Shown: in pieces, positions 1-12,234 of the stretch
How positions within the stretch are numbered: the stretch's first letter is position 1
How the letters are laid out: every line of letters starts with the position of its first letter
Assembly (NCBI RefSeq): GCF_002355515.1
Contig: NZ_AP014809.1
Coordinates: 2,380,501-2,444,500, forward strand
Direction of reading: 5' to 3'
Length of the DNA: 64,000 nucleotides
Source of the DNA: Methylorubrum populi
GTDB lineage: Bacteria; Pseudomonadota; Alphaproteobacteria; Rhizobiales; Beijerinckiaceae
Made by a program: the position numbers and the translations under genes
Notes under the pieces: model-generated
Seen by the model: the letters and a program-made list of their open reading frames with translations, nothing else
What the model was told of the DNA's origin: nothing
Databases searched by the model: none

Positions 1-837
1 TCGATCCTCGACTTGGAGCGCCTGGAGACCGATCTGTTCCGCGGCGTCAGCCCCCGGATCGGCTGGCCGCGGGTCTTCGGGGGGCAGGTCGTGGCCCAGG
101 CGCTGGTCGCGGCGTCCCGCACGGTCGAGGCATCCCGCCCGCCCCACTCCCTGCACGCCTATTTCCTCCTCGGCGGCGACCCGGCGGTGCCGATCGTCTA
201 CGAGGTCGAGCGCATCCGCGACGGCGGCAGCTTCACGACGCGACGGGTCAAGGCGATCCAGAAAGGCCGGGCGATCTTCGCGATGTCGGTGTCGTTCCAC
301 GTGGCGGAGGCGGGCGTCGAACACGCCGCAGGGCTTCCCGACGTGCCGGGGCCCGGCGACCTGTCGGATGCGCGAACCCTCGTTCGGGAGGGCGGCAGCA
401 TCGTGCCCGAGCCGATGCTCGCCTACTTCACCCAGGCCTGGCCGATCGAATTGCGGCCGGTCGAGACCGAGCGCTATCGCGACCGCGCGCCGAAGCCTGC
501 CCGCTACCACGTCTGGATGCGTGCGACGAAGCCCCTGCCGGACGATCCGGCGGTGCATCGGGCGGTTCTCGCCTACGCCTCGGACATGACCCTGCTCGAC
601 GCGACGCTGATCCCCCACGGCCGCACCGTGTTCGATCCGGAGATCCAGTCGGCGAGCCTCGACCACGCCCTCTGGTTTCACCGGCCGTTCCGGGCCGATT
701 CCTGGCTGCTCTACTCGCAGGACAGCCCGAGCGCCGCGGGCGGACTCGGCTTTGCCCGCGGCACGTTCCACGATGAGGACGGGCACCTCATCGCGTCGGT
801 CGCGCAGGAAGGACTGATCCGGCAACGCCGCTCCTGA
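1..837 (+). CDS. tesB: Acyl-CoA thioesterase II (TesB family), 5' end outside window
   Basis: Hydrolyses acyl-CoAs to free acid and CoA in the cytoplasm. The reading frame is open from base 1 and reads SILDLERLE before the conserved LFRG segment, so the true start lies upstream; a TTG at 13 is only an internal codon. The visible 278 residues carry the double hot-dog arrangement of TesB: FGGQVVAQAL in the first half, then SLDHALWFHRPF and the C-terminal VAQEGLIR, which holds the conserved Gln of the Asp-Thr-Gln active site known for the family. It stops about 30 bases before a sigma-54-like promoter for the next operon. It does not look part of that operon. Confidence 0.9.
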   Translation, partial: SILDLERLETDLFRGVSPRIGWPRVFGGQVVAQALVAASRTVEASRPPHSLHAYFLLGGDPAVPIVYEVERIRDGGSFTTRRVKAIQKGRAIFAMSVSFHVAEAGVEHAAGLPDVPGPGDLSDARTLVREGGSIVPEPMLAYFTQAWPIELRPVETERYRDRAPKPARYHVWMRATKPLPDDPAVHRAVLAYASDMTLLDATLIPHGRTVFDPEIQSASLDHALWFHRPFRADSWLLYSQDSPSAAGGLGFARGTFHDEDGHLIASVAQEGLIRQRRS

Positions 838-866
838 TAGGGGCACCTTGCGAGAATCTGCCGATG

Positions 867-882
867 TGGCAGGCTGATTGCC
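867..882 (+). promoter_or_regulatory. Sigma-54-like promoter, upstream copy, for glnK-amtB
   Basis: TGGCAGGCTGATTGCC keeps the -24 GG and -12 GC dinucleotides with exactly ten bases between them, as in the sigma-54 consensus TGGCACG-N4-TTGCW. Transcription would start near 893, giving a leader of about 205 bases. Sigma-54/NtrC control is the established pattern for glnK-amtB in proteobacteria. No NtrC enhancer was identified with certainty. A hairpin in the leader (arms 930-937 and 955-962) is also present. Confidence 0.55.
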
Positions 883-978
883 TATTACGAAGGCAGTTTT
901 CACGGCCAAGCTGCTCGACACGGCGCCAGCTCTCGCTCACGTTCTGAGCAGAAGAGCGAGAGCGAAATTGGTTCCGTC

Positions 979-994
979 TGGCACGGTCCTTGAA
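979..994 (+). promoter_or_regulatory. Second sigma-54-like promoter candidate for glnK-amtB
   Basis: TGGCACGGTCCTTGAA has a perfect -24 half (TGGCACG) and correct spacing, but the -12 element reads TTGAA instead of TTGCA, losing the highly conserved C. It could be a weaker second promoter, a decayed duplicate, or a site that binds holoenzyme unproductively. The predicted start would be near 1005, about 93 bases before glnK. Confidence 0.4.
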
Positions 995-1070
995 TGAAGG
1001 CGCGCGGTCGCAGGGTCATCCCGATCCCTGCGGAACCGCTGGGTCTCGGCCGGTGCGTGGCCGGCGGTGA

Positions 1071-1436
<366 letters not shown>

Positions 1437-1569
1437 GAGCCGGTCCCTCATCGGTCTCCTCCCCGATATCCCGACGGTACATCACCCGTTCCGGCGGAAC
1501 GCGCCCGGCCGCGCCGCCGCCTTCACCCTCCTCAATGCTTGACGCACGGCGATCAGGAGCTTCCTGTCC

Positions 1570-3066
1570 ATGAAACCTCGTAACCTTCTCGCGCTCGGGC
1601 TGGGAGGAGCCGCCCTCGGCCTCCTCCTCGTCGAGCCGTCGCTCGCGCAGGCGCCGGCGGTCGAGCCCGCCGTCACCTCCGCCGCCCCGGTGCCCAATAA
1701 GGGCGACACCGCGTGGATGCTGATCTCCGCGGTCCTCGTCCTGCTGATGACGGTGCCCGGCCTCGCCCTGTTCTACGGCGGCCTCGTGCGCACCAAGAAC
1801 ATGCTCTCGGTGCTGACCCAGGTCTTCGCGATCGCCTCGATCGTCTGCCTCCTGTGGGTCACCTACGGCTACAGCCTCGCCTTCACCAACGGCGGCGGCC
1901 TCAACGATTTCGTCGGCGGCTTCTCCAAGGCCTTCCTCAAGGGCGTCGATCCGAACTCGGTCGCGGCCACCTTCTCCAACGGCGTCGTGATCCCCGAATA
2001 CGTCTACATCTGCTTCCAGATGACGTTCGCGATGATCACCCCCGGCCTCATCGTCGGCGCCTTTGCCGAGCGGATGAAGTTCTCGGCGCTGGTCGTGTTC
2101 ACGATCCTCTGGGTCACGCTGATCTACTTCCCGATGGCCCACATGGTCTGGTACTGGGGCGGCCCGGACGTCTTCGCCGACGCGGCCCGCAAGCTCGCCG
2201 CCGCCGGTGGCGAGGCCAATGCCGCGGCCAAGGCCGAGTACGACGCGGTGCTGGGCGATGCCGGCATGCTGTTCAAGTGGGGCGCCCTCGACTTCGCCGG
2301 CGGCACCGTCGTTCACATCAACGCGGGCATCGCCGGTCTGGTCGGCTGCCTGATGCTCGGCAAGCGCATCGGCTACGGCCGCGACCTGCTCGCCCCGCAC
2401 TCGCTGACCATGACCACGATCGGTGCTTCGCTCCTGTGGGTCGGCTGGTTCGGCTTCAACGCCGGATCGAACCTCGAGTCGAACGGCACCACGGGTCTGG
2501 CGATGATCAACACCTTCGTCGCCACCGCCGCCGCGGCCGTGTCCTGGCTGTTCGTGGAATGGGCCGCCAAGGGCAAGCCGTCGCTGCTCGGCATGCTCTC
2601 GGGCGCCATCGCCGGCCTCGTCGCCGTCACCCCGGCCGCGGGCTTTGCCGGCCCGATGGGCTCGATCGTGCTCGGTCTCGTCGCGGGCGCCGTCTGCTTC
2701 GTGATGTGCTCCACCGTGAAGAACGCGCTCGGCTACGACGACTCGCTCGACGTGTTCGGCGTGCACTGCGTCGGCGGCATCATCGGTGCGCTCGCCACCG
2801 GTATCCTGGTCTCGCCCGACCTCGGCGGCGCCGGCATCCCCGACTACACCACCAAGCCCGGCGAGCTCACCCTCGGCGCCTACGACATGGTCGCTCAGCT
2901 CATCGTTCAGGCGAAGGCGGTCGGCTTCACCATCCTCTGGTCGGGCATCGGCTCGGCGATCCTCTACAAGCTCGTCGATCTGACGATCGGCCTGCGCGTG
3001 ACGCAGGAGGAGGAGCGCGAGGGCCTCGACATCGCCGATCACGGCGAGCGCGCCTACAACTACTGA
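1570..3066 (+). CDS. amtB: Ammonium transporter AmtB
   Basis: Inner-membrane ammonium channel of 498 residues. An N-terminal hydrophobic signal peptide (about residues 1-26, ending SLAQA) precedes the eleven-helix Amt core starting near residue 48 (DTAWMLISAVLVLLM). Family hallmarks visible are the FYGGLV segment and the twin pore histidines in VVHINAGIAGLVG and FGVHCVGG. The C-terminal tail (VTQEEEREGLDIADHGERAYNY) is the GlnK-interacting region of the family. AGGAGC at about 1556-1561 is a fair ribosome site for ATG 1570. It follows glnK and is closed by a strong hairpin terminator. Confidence 0.97.
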   Translation: MKPRNLLALGLGGAALGLLLVEPSLAQAPAVEPAVTSAAPVPNKGDTAWMLISAVLVLLMTVPGLALFYGGLVRTKNMLSVLTQVFAIASIVCLLWVTYGYSLAFTNGGGLNDFVGGFSKAFLKGVDPNSVAATFSNGVVIPEYVYICFQMTFAMITPGLIVGAFAERMKFSALVVFTILWVTLIYFPMAHMVWYWGGPDVFADAARKLAAAGGEANAAAKAEYDAVLGDAGMLFKWGALDFAGGTVVHINAGIAGLVGCLMLGKRIGYGRDLLAPHSLTMTTIGASLLWVGWFGFNAGSNLESNGTTGLAMINTFVATAAAAVSWLFVEWAAKGKPSLLGMLSGAIAGLVAVTPAAGFAGPMGSIVLGLVAGAVCFVMCSTVKNALGYDDSLDVFGVHCVGGIIGALATGILVSPDLGGAGIPDYTTKPGELTLGAYDMVAQLIVQAKAVGFTILWSGIGSAILYKLVDLTIGLRVTQEEEREGLDIADHGERAYNY

Positions 3067-3103
3067 CGGGTCGCCCGCCCACAAGGCGGGTCCCGATAAG
3101 TCG

Positions 3104-3136
3104 GGCCCCGGCGCATAGCGCCGGGGCCTTTTTCTT
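3104..3136 (+). terminator. Rho-independent terminator of glnK-amtB
   Basis: A perfect 10-bp stem GGCCCCGGCG / CGCCGGGGCC with a five-base loop is followed directly by TTTTTCTT, 38 bases after the amtB stop. Confidence 0.9.
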
Positions 3137-3421
3137 GGACGGATGCCTCGGACGAACCGGCTGAGTCGGGCTCGGCCGACATCCGTCGACGCTCCGGCCT
3201 CCATTCGCCTGTCTGTTAATCAATCGTGAAGGCGGTGAGGAATTTTCACGAAAAAGTTAACGCTTGGCGGTCCGAAAAATGTTGCATCTGCGCAACAATC
3301 CCCGCGCGCGGATTGACACGGCTCAAATCTGATTAAAAATTAGGCACTTGCGCAAAACTTCATTTTGCGGCGCTGCGTCGAGTTCGGCACCTTGGCCGTA
3401 TCGAACTTGGGGCTGACCGCA
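3137..3421 (+). promoter_or_regulatory. AT-rich control region of the porin gene
   Basis: This gene-free stretch is clearly richer in A+T than its surroundings. It holds a perfect -35 hexamer TTGACA at 3313-3318 followed by an A/T-rich candidate -10 (ATTAAAAATTA, 3332-3342). Just upstream is an inverted repeat TGTTGC-N6-GCAACA at 3280-3297 that could be an operator. The promoter call is moderately supported; the operator role is inference. Confidence 0.45.
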
Positions 3422-4678
3422 ATGACAATCAAAACAAAGCTTCTGGCCGCGGGCGCGGCACTCTCCACGCTGAGCGCCACCGCGTTACCGGTTCTCGCCG
3501 CTGACATGCCTGCCGCCGCACCGGCGCCTGTTGTCGTCGAGGAGCATTGTAAAGCTGCGATCTCGACCCCGACCTTCGGCGGCCTCATCAAGGCGAACCC
3601 GAATCCGGCCTGCTTCGTCACCGGACTGGGCGACATCTATGTCGGCGGCGCGATCACCGGCTTCGCCTATTCCCAGACCAACGCCTTCGGCATCCTCTCG
3701 CCGAGCGCCGAGCAGGATCGCTACGGCCGCGTCGATTTCACGAACCTCCAGGGCTGGATCCAGAAGGCCGACGGCCCGCTGCAGTTCTACGTGCATGCCG
3801 GCCTGTACTCGATTCCGGCGCTCGGCCTGCCGCTCTACTCCTCGTTCGAGCAGACCCAGTCGCTGTTCGGCCCGGTGCCGGTCGCCTTCGGCAAGTGGCA
3901 GATCAACGACGAGTGGTCGATCCAGGCCGGCCGCATGTTCACCAACATCGGCTCCGAGCTGCTGTTCTCCTACCAGAACCTCAACATCTCCCGTGGTCTG
4001 GTGTTCAACCAGGAGAACTTCATCAACCAGGGCGTTCAGGTGAACTACGCGAGCGGCCCGTTCGCGGCGGCGGTCTCGGTGAACGACGGGTTCTACTCGG
4101 GCGAGCTGAACTGGGTGACCGGCCTGGCCACCTACAAGCTCGACGACTCGAACACGATCGGCATCAACGGCGGCACGCATTTCAGCGACTTCGATTCCTC
4201 GACCCGCAGCCCGCGCTTCCAGTTCGCGACGATCAACTCGCTGCAGAACAGCAGCATCATCAGCGTGAACTACACCTACGCCAACGGGCCGTGGATCATC
4301 TCGCCGTACTTCCAGTACACCAACGTCGCGCGCAAGGATAACTACTTCAGCCCGATCATCGGCGGCGAGACCTGGGGCGGCGCGCTGCTCGCCGGCTACG
4401 CCTTCAACGAGAACTTCGGTCTGGCCGGCCGCGTCGAGTACATCGCGCAGTCGGGCACCCGCTTCGACACCCTGAGCGCGACCAGCCTCCTGTACGGCCC
4501 CGGCAGCTCGGCCTTCTCGTTCACGATCACCCCGACCTTCACCTGGGATCGCTACTTCGTCCGCGGCGAGTTCGCGACGGTGCAGGCCTACGACGTCACC
4601 CCCGGCTTCGGCTTCGGTCGCGACGGCACCAAGCGCTCGCAGGAGCGCTACCTGGTCGAGACCGGCTTCACCTTCTGA
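3422..4678 (+). CDS. Outer-membrane porin
   Basis: 418-residue beta-barrel porin of the alphaproteobacterial type (Porin_2-like). Residues 1-26 form a signal peptide (MTIKTKLLAAGAALSTLSAT then PVLAA), after which the mature protein begins near Asp-Met-Pro. The rest alternates aromatic and polar residues and Gly/Asn/Ser turns typical of transmembrane strands, and it ends in VETGFTF, a terminal Phe as in most Omp barrels. ATG 3422 is chosen over an in-frame codon 57 bases upstream because it begins the signal peptide directly. Substrate is unknown; it probably provides general diffusion for small anions. The strong-looking promoter fits an abundant protein. Confidence 0.88.
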   Translation: MTIKTKLLAAGAALSTLSATALPVLAADMPAAAPAPVVVEEHCKAAISTPTFGGLIKANPNPACFVTGLGDIYVGGAITGFAYSQTNAFGILSPSAEQDRYGRVDFTNLQGWIQKADGPLQFYVHAGLYSIPALGLPLYSSFEQTQSLFGPVPVAFGKWQINDEWSIQAGRMFTNIGSELLFSYQNLNISRGLVFNQENFINQGVQVNYASGPFAAAVSVNDGFYSGELNWVTGLATYKLDDSNTIGINGGTHFSDFDSSTRSPRFQFATINSLQNSSIISVNYTYANGPWIISPYFQYTNVARKDNYFSPIIGGETWGGALLAGYAFNENFGLAGRVEYIAQSGTRFDTLSATSLLYGPGSSAFSFTITPTFTWDRYFVRGEFATVQAYDVTPGFGFGRDGTKRSQERYLVETGFTF

Positions 4679-4740
4679 GAAACGGCCGGCCCGCCTGCGA
4701 AGGTCGGGTCGGACTCCTCCCAAGCTGGTCGAATCGGAGA

Positions 4741-4762
4741 AGCCTCGGAGAAATCCGGGGCT
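4741..4762 (+). terminator. Weak hairpin after porin gene
   Basis: AGCCTCGG / CCGGGGCT can pair over 8 bp with one G-U pair and a 6-base loop, followed by TTCCTGC rather than a true T-run. It is a possible terminator only. Confidence 0.35.
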
Positions 4763-4928
4763 TCCTGCATTGTCAGACCGGGCCGAACGATGGCTTGAAG
4801 ACGTCGCGGGCCGGCAGGTGCATGATTCGAGCGCGACGGGCCGCGATCGCTTTGTCGGACCCACTTAGCCCGCCGTTAACCGCCCCGCATTAGCCTTACC
4901 GGATCGTTGACACCGGACCGGTTTGCGC

Positions 4929-7541
<2,613 letters not shown>

Positions 7542-7575
7542 CGCGCCGCTCACCCTCACATCGAACGACCGCCCG

Positions 7576-7618
7576 GCGCGCCGCCCTCGAAAGAGGACGG
7601 CGCGCTTTCGCGTTTCGG
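7576..7618 (+). terminator. Terminator hairpin after ftsK
   Basis: A 13-bp stem (7576-7588 with 7593-7605, one C-A mismatch) closed by a GAAA tetraloop is followed by TTTCGCGTTT. Confidence 0.7.
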
Positions 7619-7647
7619 CGATGCGCTCCCCCTCGACAACGGCCACG

Positions 7648-7679
7648 CTTGAAAATATAGCAACAGCTATACGTTCAAG
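7648..7679. promoter_or_regulatory. 32-bp palindromic operator before TonB-dependent receptor
   Basis: Arms CTTGAA-AA-TATAGC and GCTATA-CG-TTCAAG are mirror images across an AACA centre: 12 of the 14 arm positions pair. It ends 11 bases before the receptor's ATG, so a bound repressor would cover the promoter or ribosome-loading region. Fur-superfamily repressors (Fur, Zur, Mur) and Irr use palindromes of similar AT-rich nature, but this sequence does not exactly match a motif I can name. Confidence 0.6.
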
Positions 7680-7690
7680 TGAGAGGTCTT

Positions 7691-9838
7691 ATGTCGAGGA
7701 AACGCTATGGGTTGGGCCGCTGGGCCGGGATCGGCGCCGGCTTAGGCATTGCCGGTCTCGCCGCGTCGCCGCTCCAGGCCGAGGAAGTCTCCCTGGACGA
7801 GATCAGCGTCACGTCGGACAAGCCGGCACGGCGCGCCGGCGCAGCCCCGGGCCCGGCGCCGGATCCGGCCGGCGTGCTGCCGGTGGTGACCGACCGCTTC
7901 TCGACGGTGACCGTCGTCTCCGGTGCCGAGCTCGCCCGCTCCCAGCCGACCTCGCTCGGCGAGGCCCTGTTCGACAGGCCGGGCCTGTCGGCGACCACCT
8001 TCGCGCCGGGCTCCGCCTCGCGGCCGATCATCCGCGGCCTCGACAATCACCGCGTCCGCATCCTCGAGAACGGCACCGGCGTGCAGGACATGTCGGATCT
8101 CGGCGAGGACCACGCCGTTCCGATCAACCCGCTGATCAACGACCGGATCGAGGTGATCCGCGGGCCGGCCGGCCTGCGCTACGGATCCCAGGCGGTCGGC
8201 GGCGTGGTCTCGGTGGAGAACAACCGCATCCCGACGAGCCTTCCGCCCGGCGGTGTCGCCGGCCGGGTGACGACCGGCTATTCAGCCGTCGATAACGGCC
8301 GCAACGTTGCCGCGACCGTCGATGCCGGCAGCGACAACGTCGCCGTCCATGCGGATGCCTTCAAAAGCGCGGCGGACGACTACAACACGCCGCTCGGCAT
8401 CCAACGCAACTCCTTCAACGAGTCCCAGGGCGGCGCCTTCGGCACCTCCTACCTGTTCGACCGCGGCTTCGTCGGCCTGTCCTTCAGCCACTTCGATTCG
8501 GTCTACGGCATTCCCGGCCGCGGCTCCGCGGCGCAGCGGACCCGTCTCGATCCGGTGCAGGACAAGCTCCAGGCGCGCGGCGAGTACCGTCCGCTGGACG
8601 GGCCCTTCGCGGCGATCCGGTTCTGGGCGGGCGGCTCGAACTACCGGCACAACGAGTTCGGCACCGGCCCGAACGGCGTCGAGGGGATCGAGGCGGTGTT
8701 CAAGAACCGCGCGGCCGAGGGGCGGATCGAGTTCGACCACGTGCCGGTCGAGACGACTTTCGGCACTTTGACGGGCCAGTTCGGCGTCCAGGCCGACCGG
8801 CGCAAGCTTCGCATCTCGGGCGCGGAAGGGGGATTGCTGCGCCCCACCGACACGCGGGTGCAGGCGGCTTACCTGTTCGAGGAACTGGCGCTCGGCGGCG
8901 GCCTGCGGTTCCAGGCGGCGGGCCGCGTCGAGGGCAACCGCGTCGCCGGCACTCAGGCGCTGTTCCCCTCGGACTTCCTGCCCGATGGTCCCGGCGACGA
9001 GCCGGTGGAATCGCGCCGCATTCGCCGCTTCGCCCCGAAGAGCGCGAGCTTCGGTGCGCTTCAGGACCTGCCCCACGGCTTCGTCGCGAGTCTGACCGGC
9101 TCCTATGTCGAGCGCGCGCCGACCTCGCCCGAGCTGTTCTCGCGCGGGCCGCATGAGGCCTCCGCCACCTTCGAGATCGGCGACCCGAACCTCAAGCTGG
9201 AGCGCGCCCGCACCGTCGAGGTGGCGATCCGGCGGGCCGACGGGCCGTTCCGCCTCGACGCGACCGGCTACGTCACGCGCTACACCGGCTTCGTCTACAA
9301 GCGCCTGACCGGCTTCACCTGCGGCGACACCTTTGGCAGCTGCGGCGTCGGCGGCGGGGATCTGCGCCAGGTCGCCTACTCGCAGGCCGGCGCCACCTTC
9401 GCGGGCGCCGAGATCGCCAGCCAGATCGACCTCGTGCCGGTCGGCGACGGGTTCGCCGGCCTTAGCGCCCAATACGACTTCGTGCGGGCGCAATTTGACG
9501 ACGGCAGCTTCGTGCCCCGCATCCCGCCCCACCGCGTCGGCGGCGGCGTCTTCCTGCGGGCGGACGGCTGGTTCGCGCAGGTCAGCCTGCTGCACGCCTT
9601 CGCACAGACGCAGACGGGAGCGCTGGAGACGCCGACACCCAGCTACAACGACCTCAAGGCGGAGATCGCCTACAGCCGCCCGCTCGATCCGGCGGTCCAC
9701 GGCCTGAGCGAGGTGACGCTGGGCCTGCGCGGCACGAACCTGCTCGACGACGTGATCCGCAACGCCGCCTCCTTCCGCAAGGACGAGGTGCTGCTGCCGG
9801 GCCGCAACCTGCGGCTCTTCCTCACGGCACGGTTCTGA
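7691..9838 (+). CDS. TonB-dependent outer-membrane receptor
   Basis: 715-residue gated-porin receptor for a scarce metal, metal chelate or similar nutrient. A signal peptide spans about residues 1-30. A TonB-box-like EISVTS follows, then a plug domain with RPIIRGLDNHRVRILENG and the IEVIRGPAGLRYGSQAVGG signature, and a 22-strand barrel ending in LRLFLTARF. The RPIIRGLD...VRIL signature resembles ZnuD-like receptors, but the His-rich loops typical of zinc uptake are not obvious, so substrate is left open. One predicted loop has a CGDTFGSCG Cys pair. ATG 7691 is preferred over GTG 7679 because it starts the signal peptide and AGAGG lies just upstream. It stands alone behind a large palindrome. 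Confidence 0.85.
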   Translation: MSRKRYGLGRWAGIGAGLGIAGLAASPLQAEEVSLDEISVTSDKPARRAGAAPGPAPDPAGVLPVVTDRFSTVTVVSGAELARSQPTSLGEALFDRPGLSATTFAPGSASRPIIRGLDNHRVRILENGTGVQDMSDLGEDHAVPINPLINDRIEVIRGPAGLRYGSQAVGGVVSVENNRIPTSLPPGGVAGRVTTGYSAVDNGRNVAATVDAGSDNVAVHADAFKSAADDYNTPLGIQRNSFNESQGGAFGTSYLFDRGFVGLSFSHFDSVYGIPGRGSAAQRTRLDPVQDKLQARGEYRPLDGPFAAIRFWAGGSNYRHNEFGTGPNGVEGIEAVFKNRAAEGRIEFDHVPVETTFGTLTGQFGVQADRRKLRISGAEGGLLRPTDTRVQAAYLFEELALGGGLRFQAAGRVEGNRVAGTQALFPSDFLPDGPGDEPVESRRIRRFAPKSASFGALQDLPHGFVASLTGSYVERAPTSPELFSRGPHEASATFEIGDPNLKLERARTVEVAIRRADGPFRLDATGYVTRYTGFVYKRLTGFTCGDTFGSCGVGGGDLRQVAYSQAGATFAGAEIASQIDLVPVGDGFAGLSAQYDFVRAQFDDGSFVPRIPPHRVGGGVFLRADGWFAQVSLLHAFAQTQTGALETPTPSYNDLKAEIAYSRPLDPAVHGLSEVTLGLRGTNLLDDVIRNAASFRKDEVLLPGRNLRLFLTARF

Positions 9839-10247
9839 CGGAGGCGATCGAACGAGAGGTTGCGGCAGCCCGAGGTGAGCGCGCCGTCGCGACCAAAGGG
9901 CCTCCCAGCCTCGCGCGGCCTCCGCCACGTCGAACGGTTCGCCCGCCTCGCGAAAGCGTAGAGGACCGAGAGCCGGTCGCTGTGTGGTTCGATCGTGAGA
10001 ATTGATGCGTATACACACATCGATCAATGCCCGAATCCGTCGGCGCTGCCTGATTTTCTCTTTCGATCATATGTAAATCGTATCACCTCGACCGTTGCTT
10101 TCGAGGGTAGACGGCGCTGTCAGGCTTAACGATTATGTTGCCTCTACTGGATGGTTGTGGAATGCCGTCTGATCCTGGTGCGACCGAGAACGTCATCGCT
10201 CCTTCCACCCGCGGAATACGGTGTCGCCAGCTGTGCAGATGTGCAGG
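9839..10247. other. Gene-free spacer before HWE kinase
   Basis: About 400 bases without a convincing gene. The first part is GC-rich; 10000-10140 is AT-richer and probably carries the kinase promoter. An inverted repeat ATTGAT (10001-10006) / ATCAAT (10023-10028) is visible. No strong -35/-10 pair was identified. Confidence 0.4.
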
Positions 10248-12215
10248 ATGGATGGGAGCAGTACTCCCCCTGCGCGGCCGATCCGCGGCGAGATGGCCGA
10301 GCGGATCCGGGCGTATGACTGGACGGCGACGGCTCTCGGTGCGGCGGAGGCGTGGCCGCCCAGCCTGAAGGCCACGATCAGCCTGATCCTCGGATGCGGC
10401 TTTCCGATGATCGCGCTCTGGGGCCGGAATCTGATCCAGGTCTACAACGACGGCTATCGCGACCTGATGGGGCTGAAGCATCCGGCCGGGCTCGGACAGC
10501 CGACCCGCGCGTGCTGGCCGGAGGCCTGGCACATCAACGAACCGATCTACGAGCGGGTCTGGGGCGGCGAGACCTTCACCTTCGAGGACGCGGTCTACCC
10601 CCTGACCCGTTCGGGCCGCCTCGAGGACGCGTGGTTCACCCTGACCTACAGCCCGCTGCGGGACGATTCCGGCGAGATCGCCGGTATCCTGGTCACCCTG
10701 TTCGAGACCACGGCCCGCGTGCTGGCGGACCGCGCCCTGCGCGAGGGCGAGGCGCGTTTCCGGGCCGAGCTGGAACGGCAGGTCCAGGAACGCACGGCGG
10801 AGCTTCAGGCGAGCCGCGACCTGCTCAAGGCGACCATGGACAGCTCCATGGACATGATCCAGGTCTTCAAGGCCGTGCGCGATGCCTCCGGTGAAATCGT
10901 CGATTTCCAGTGGCTCCTCAACAACCATACCTCCGAGAGCCGCTACGGCGAGGTGTCCGGGCAGAGCCTGCTGGAGCGGAATCCCGGTGTGGTGCAGGAG
11001 GGCATCTTCGACACCTTCAAGCGCGTGACCGAGACCGGCCAGCCATCGATGGCGGAGCGCCGCTACGTCCACGAGCAGTTCGACGGCTGGTTCTTCCAAT
11101 GCGCGGTGAAACTCGGCGACGGGGTCGCCACCACCACCAAGGAGATCTCGGCCTGGAAGGCGGCGCAGGAGGAGGTGTTTCGGCTTCGCGACGAGATCGC
11201 CCAGGCGGCCCTGCACGAGAGCGAGGAGCGCTTTCGCGCCCTGGCCAGCCTCATCCCCGTTCTGCTGTGGCGCTCCGACGAGACGGGGCAGCACAACTCC
11301 CTCAACGAGGCCTGGCTCGCCTATACCGGACAGGCCTTGGAACAGTCGCAGGCCGGCGGCTGGATCGACGCGATCCATCCCGACGACCGCGCGAAGGCGG
11401 GCCAGGTCTTCCGCGCCGGGCGCGAGCAGCAGCGGCTGATCGAGGTGCAGCAGCGCATCCGCCGGCACGACGGGCAGTACCGCTGGTTCCTCGTGCGGCA
11501 GGCGCCGATCGTCGATGCGGAGGGACAGGTCACGCAGTGGATCGGCGCGGCCATGGACATCCACGACCTGCACGATCTGCAGGAACGCCAATCCGTCCTC
11601 GTCGCCGAGCTGCAGCACCGTACCCGCAACCTGCTCGGCGTCGTGCGCTCCATTGCCCACCAGACCATGGTGCAGACCGGCCCGACCGAGCGCTTCCGCG
11701 AGCAGTTCAACGATCGTCTTGCCGCTCTCTCGCGGGTTCAGGGATTGCTGTCGCGCTCCGATCAGGAACCGATCACCCTGCGCACCCTGATCCGGACCGA
11801 GCTGGAGGCGCTCGGCGGCGGTGATTTCGCCGACCGGATCCATGTCGCCGGCCCGCCGGTGCGCCTGCGCAAGGCGTCGGTCCAGACCCTCGCGCTCGCC
11901 GTGCACGAACTCGCCACCAATGCCCGCAAGTACGGTGCCCTGACGACCGAGAACGGCCGTCTCTCGGTGACGTGGCGCGCCGACAGGGATGCGTTCGGAG
12001 GCGGAAGCCTGCTGGTCGAGTGGATCGAGGAGGGTATCCGCCGGCCGCCCGAGGGACAGGGCCGGATGCGGCGCGGCTACGGACGCGAGCTGATCGAGCG
12101 GGCAATGCCTTACGCACTCAACGCCAAGACTCGCTACGAACTCGGCGAGACGCGGCTCCTTTGCGCGATCGAACTGCCGCTGGGCGAGCGCTTCGGAGAG
12201 ATGAGCACGGCGTGA
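10248..12215 (+). CDS. HWE/HisKA_2-family PAS sensor histidine kinase
   Basis: Predicted soluble cytoplasmic kinase of 655 residues with no membrane segment. Three PAS-like regions are visible: about 30-140 (FPMIALWGRNLIQVYNDGY), 200-300 (SSMDMIQVFKAV) and 335-440 (LIPVLLWRSDETGQ), the last ending in the PAC-like YRWFLVRQAPIVDAEG. A short coiled region lies between the first two. The kinase core has the H-box ELQHRTRNLLG with phospho-acceptor His457, the HELATNARKYGAL N-box, and VEWIEEG, the W-x-E feature that names the HWE family. No receiver or response regulator lies beside it, so its partner is unlinked. Such kinases commonly feed light, redox or general-stress pathways in alphaproteobacteria. 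Start could also be ATG 10239 or GTG 10221. Confidence 0.88.
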   Translation: MDGSSTPPARPIRGEMAERIRAYDWTATALGAAEAWPPSLKATISLILGCGFPMIALWGRNLIQVYNDGYRDLMGLKHPAGLGQPTRACWPEAWHINEPIYERVWGGETFTFEDAVYPLTRSGRLEDAWFTLTYSPLRDDSGEIAGILVTLFETTARVLADRALREGEARFRAELERQVQERTAELQASRDLLKATMDSSMDMIQVFKAVRDASGEIVDFQWLLNNHTSESRYGEVSGQSLLERNPGVVQEGIFDTFKRVTETGQPSMAERRYVHEQFDGWFFQCAVKLGDGVATTTKEISAWKAAQEEVFRLRDEIAQAALHESEERFRALASLIPVLLWRSDETGQHNSLNEAWLAYTGQALEQSQAGGWIDAIHPDDRAKAGQVFRAGREQQRLIEVQQRIRRHDGQYRWFLVRQAPIVDAEGQVTQWIGAAMDIHDLHDLQERQSVLVAELQHRTRNLLGVVRSIAHQTMVQTGPTERFREQFNDRLAALSRVQGLLSRSDQEPITLRTLIRTELEALGGGDFADRIHVAGPPVRLRKASVQTLALAVHELATNARKYGALTTENGRLSVTWRADRDAFGGGSLLVEWIEEGIRRPPEGQGRMRRGYGRELIERAMPYALNAKTRYELGETRLLCAIELPLGERFGEMSTA

Positions 12216-12234
12216 CGCCCGCTCGCGCCGGGCT

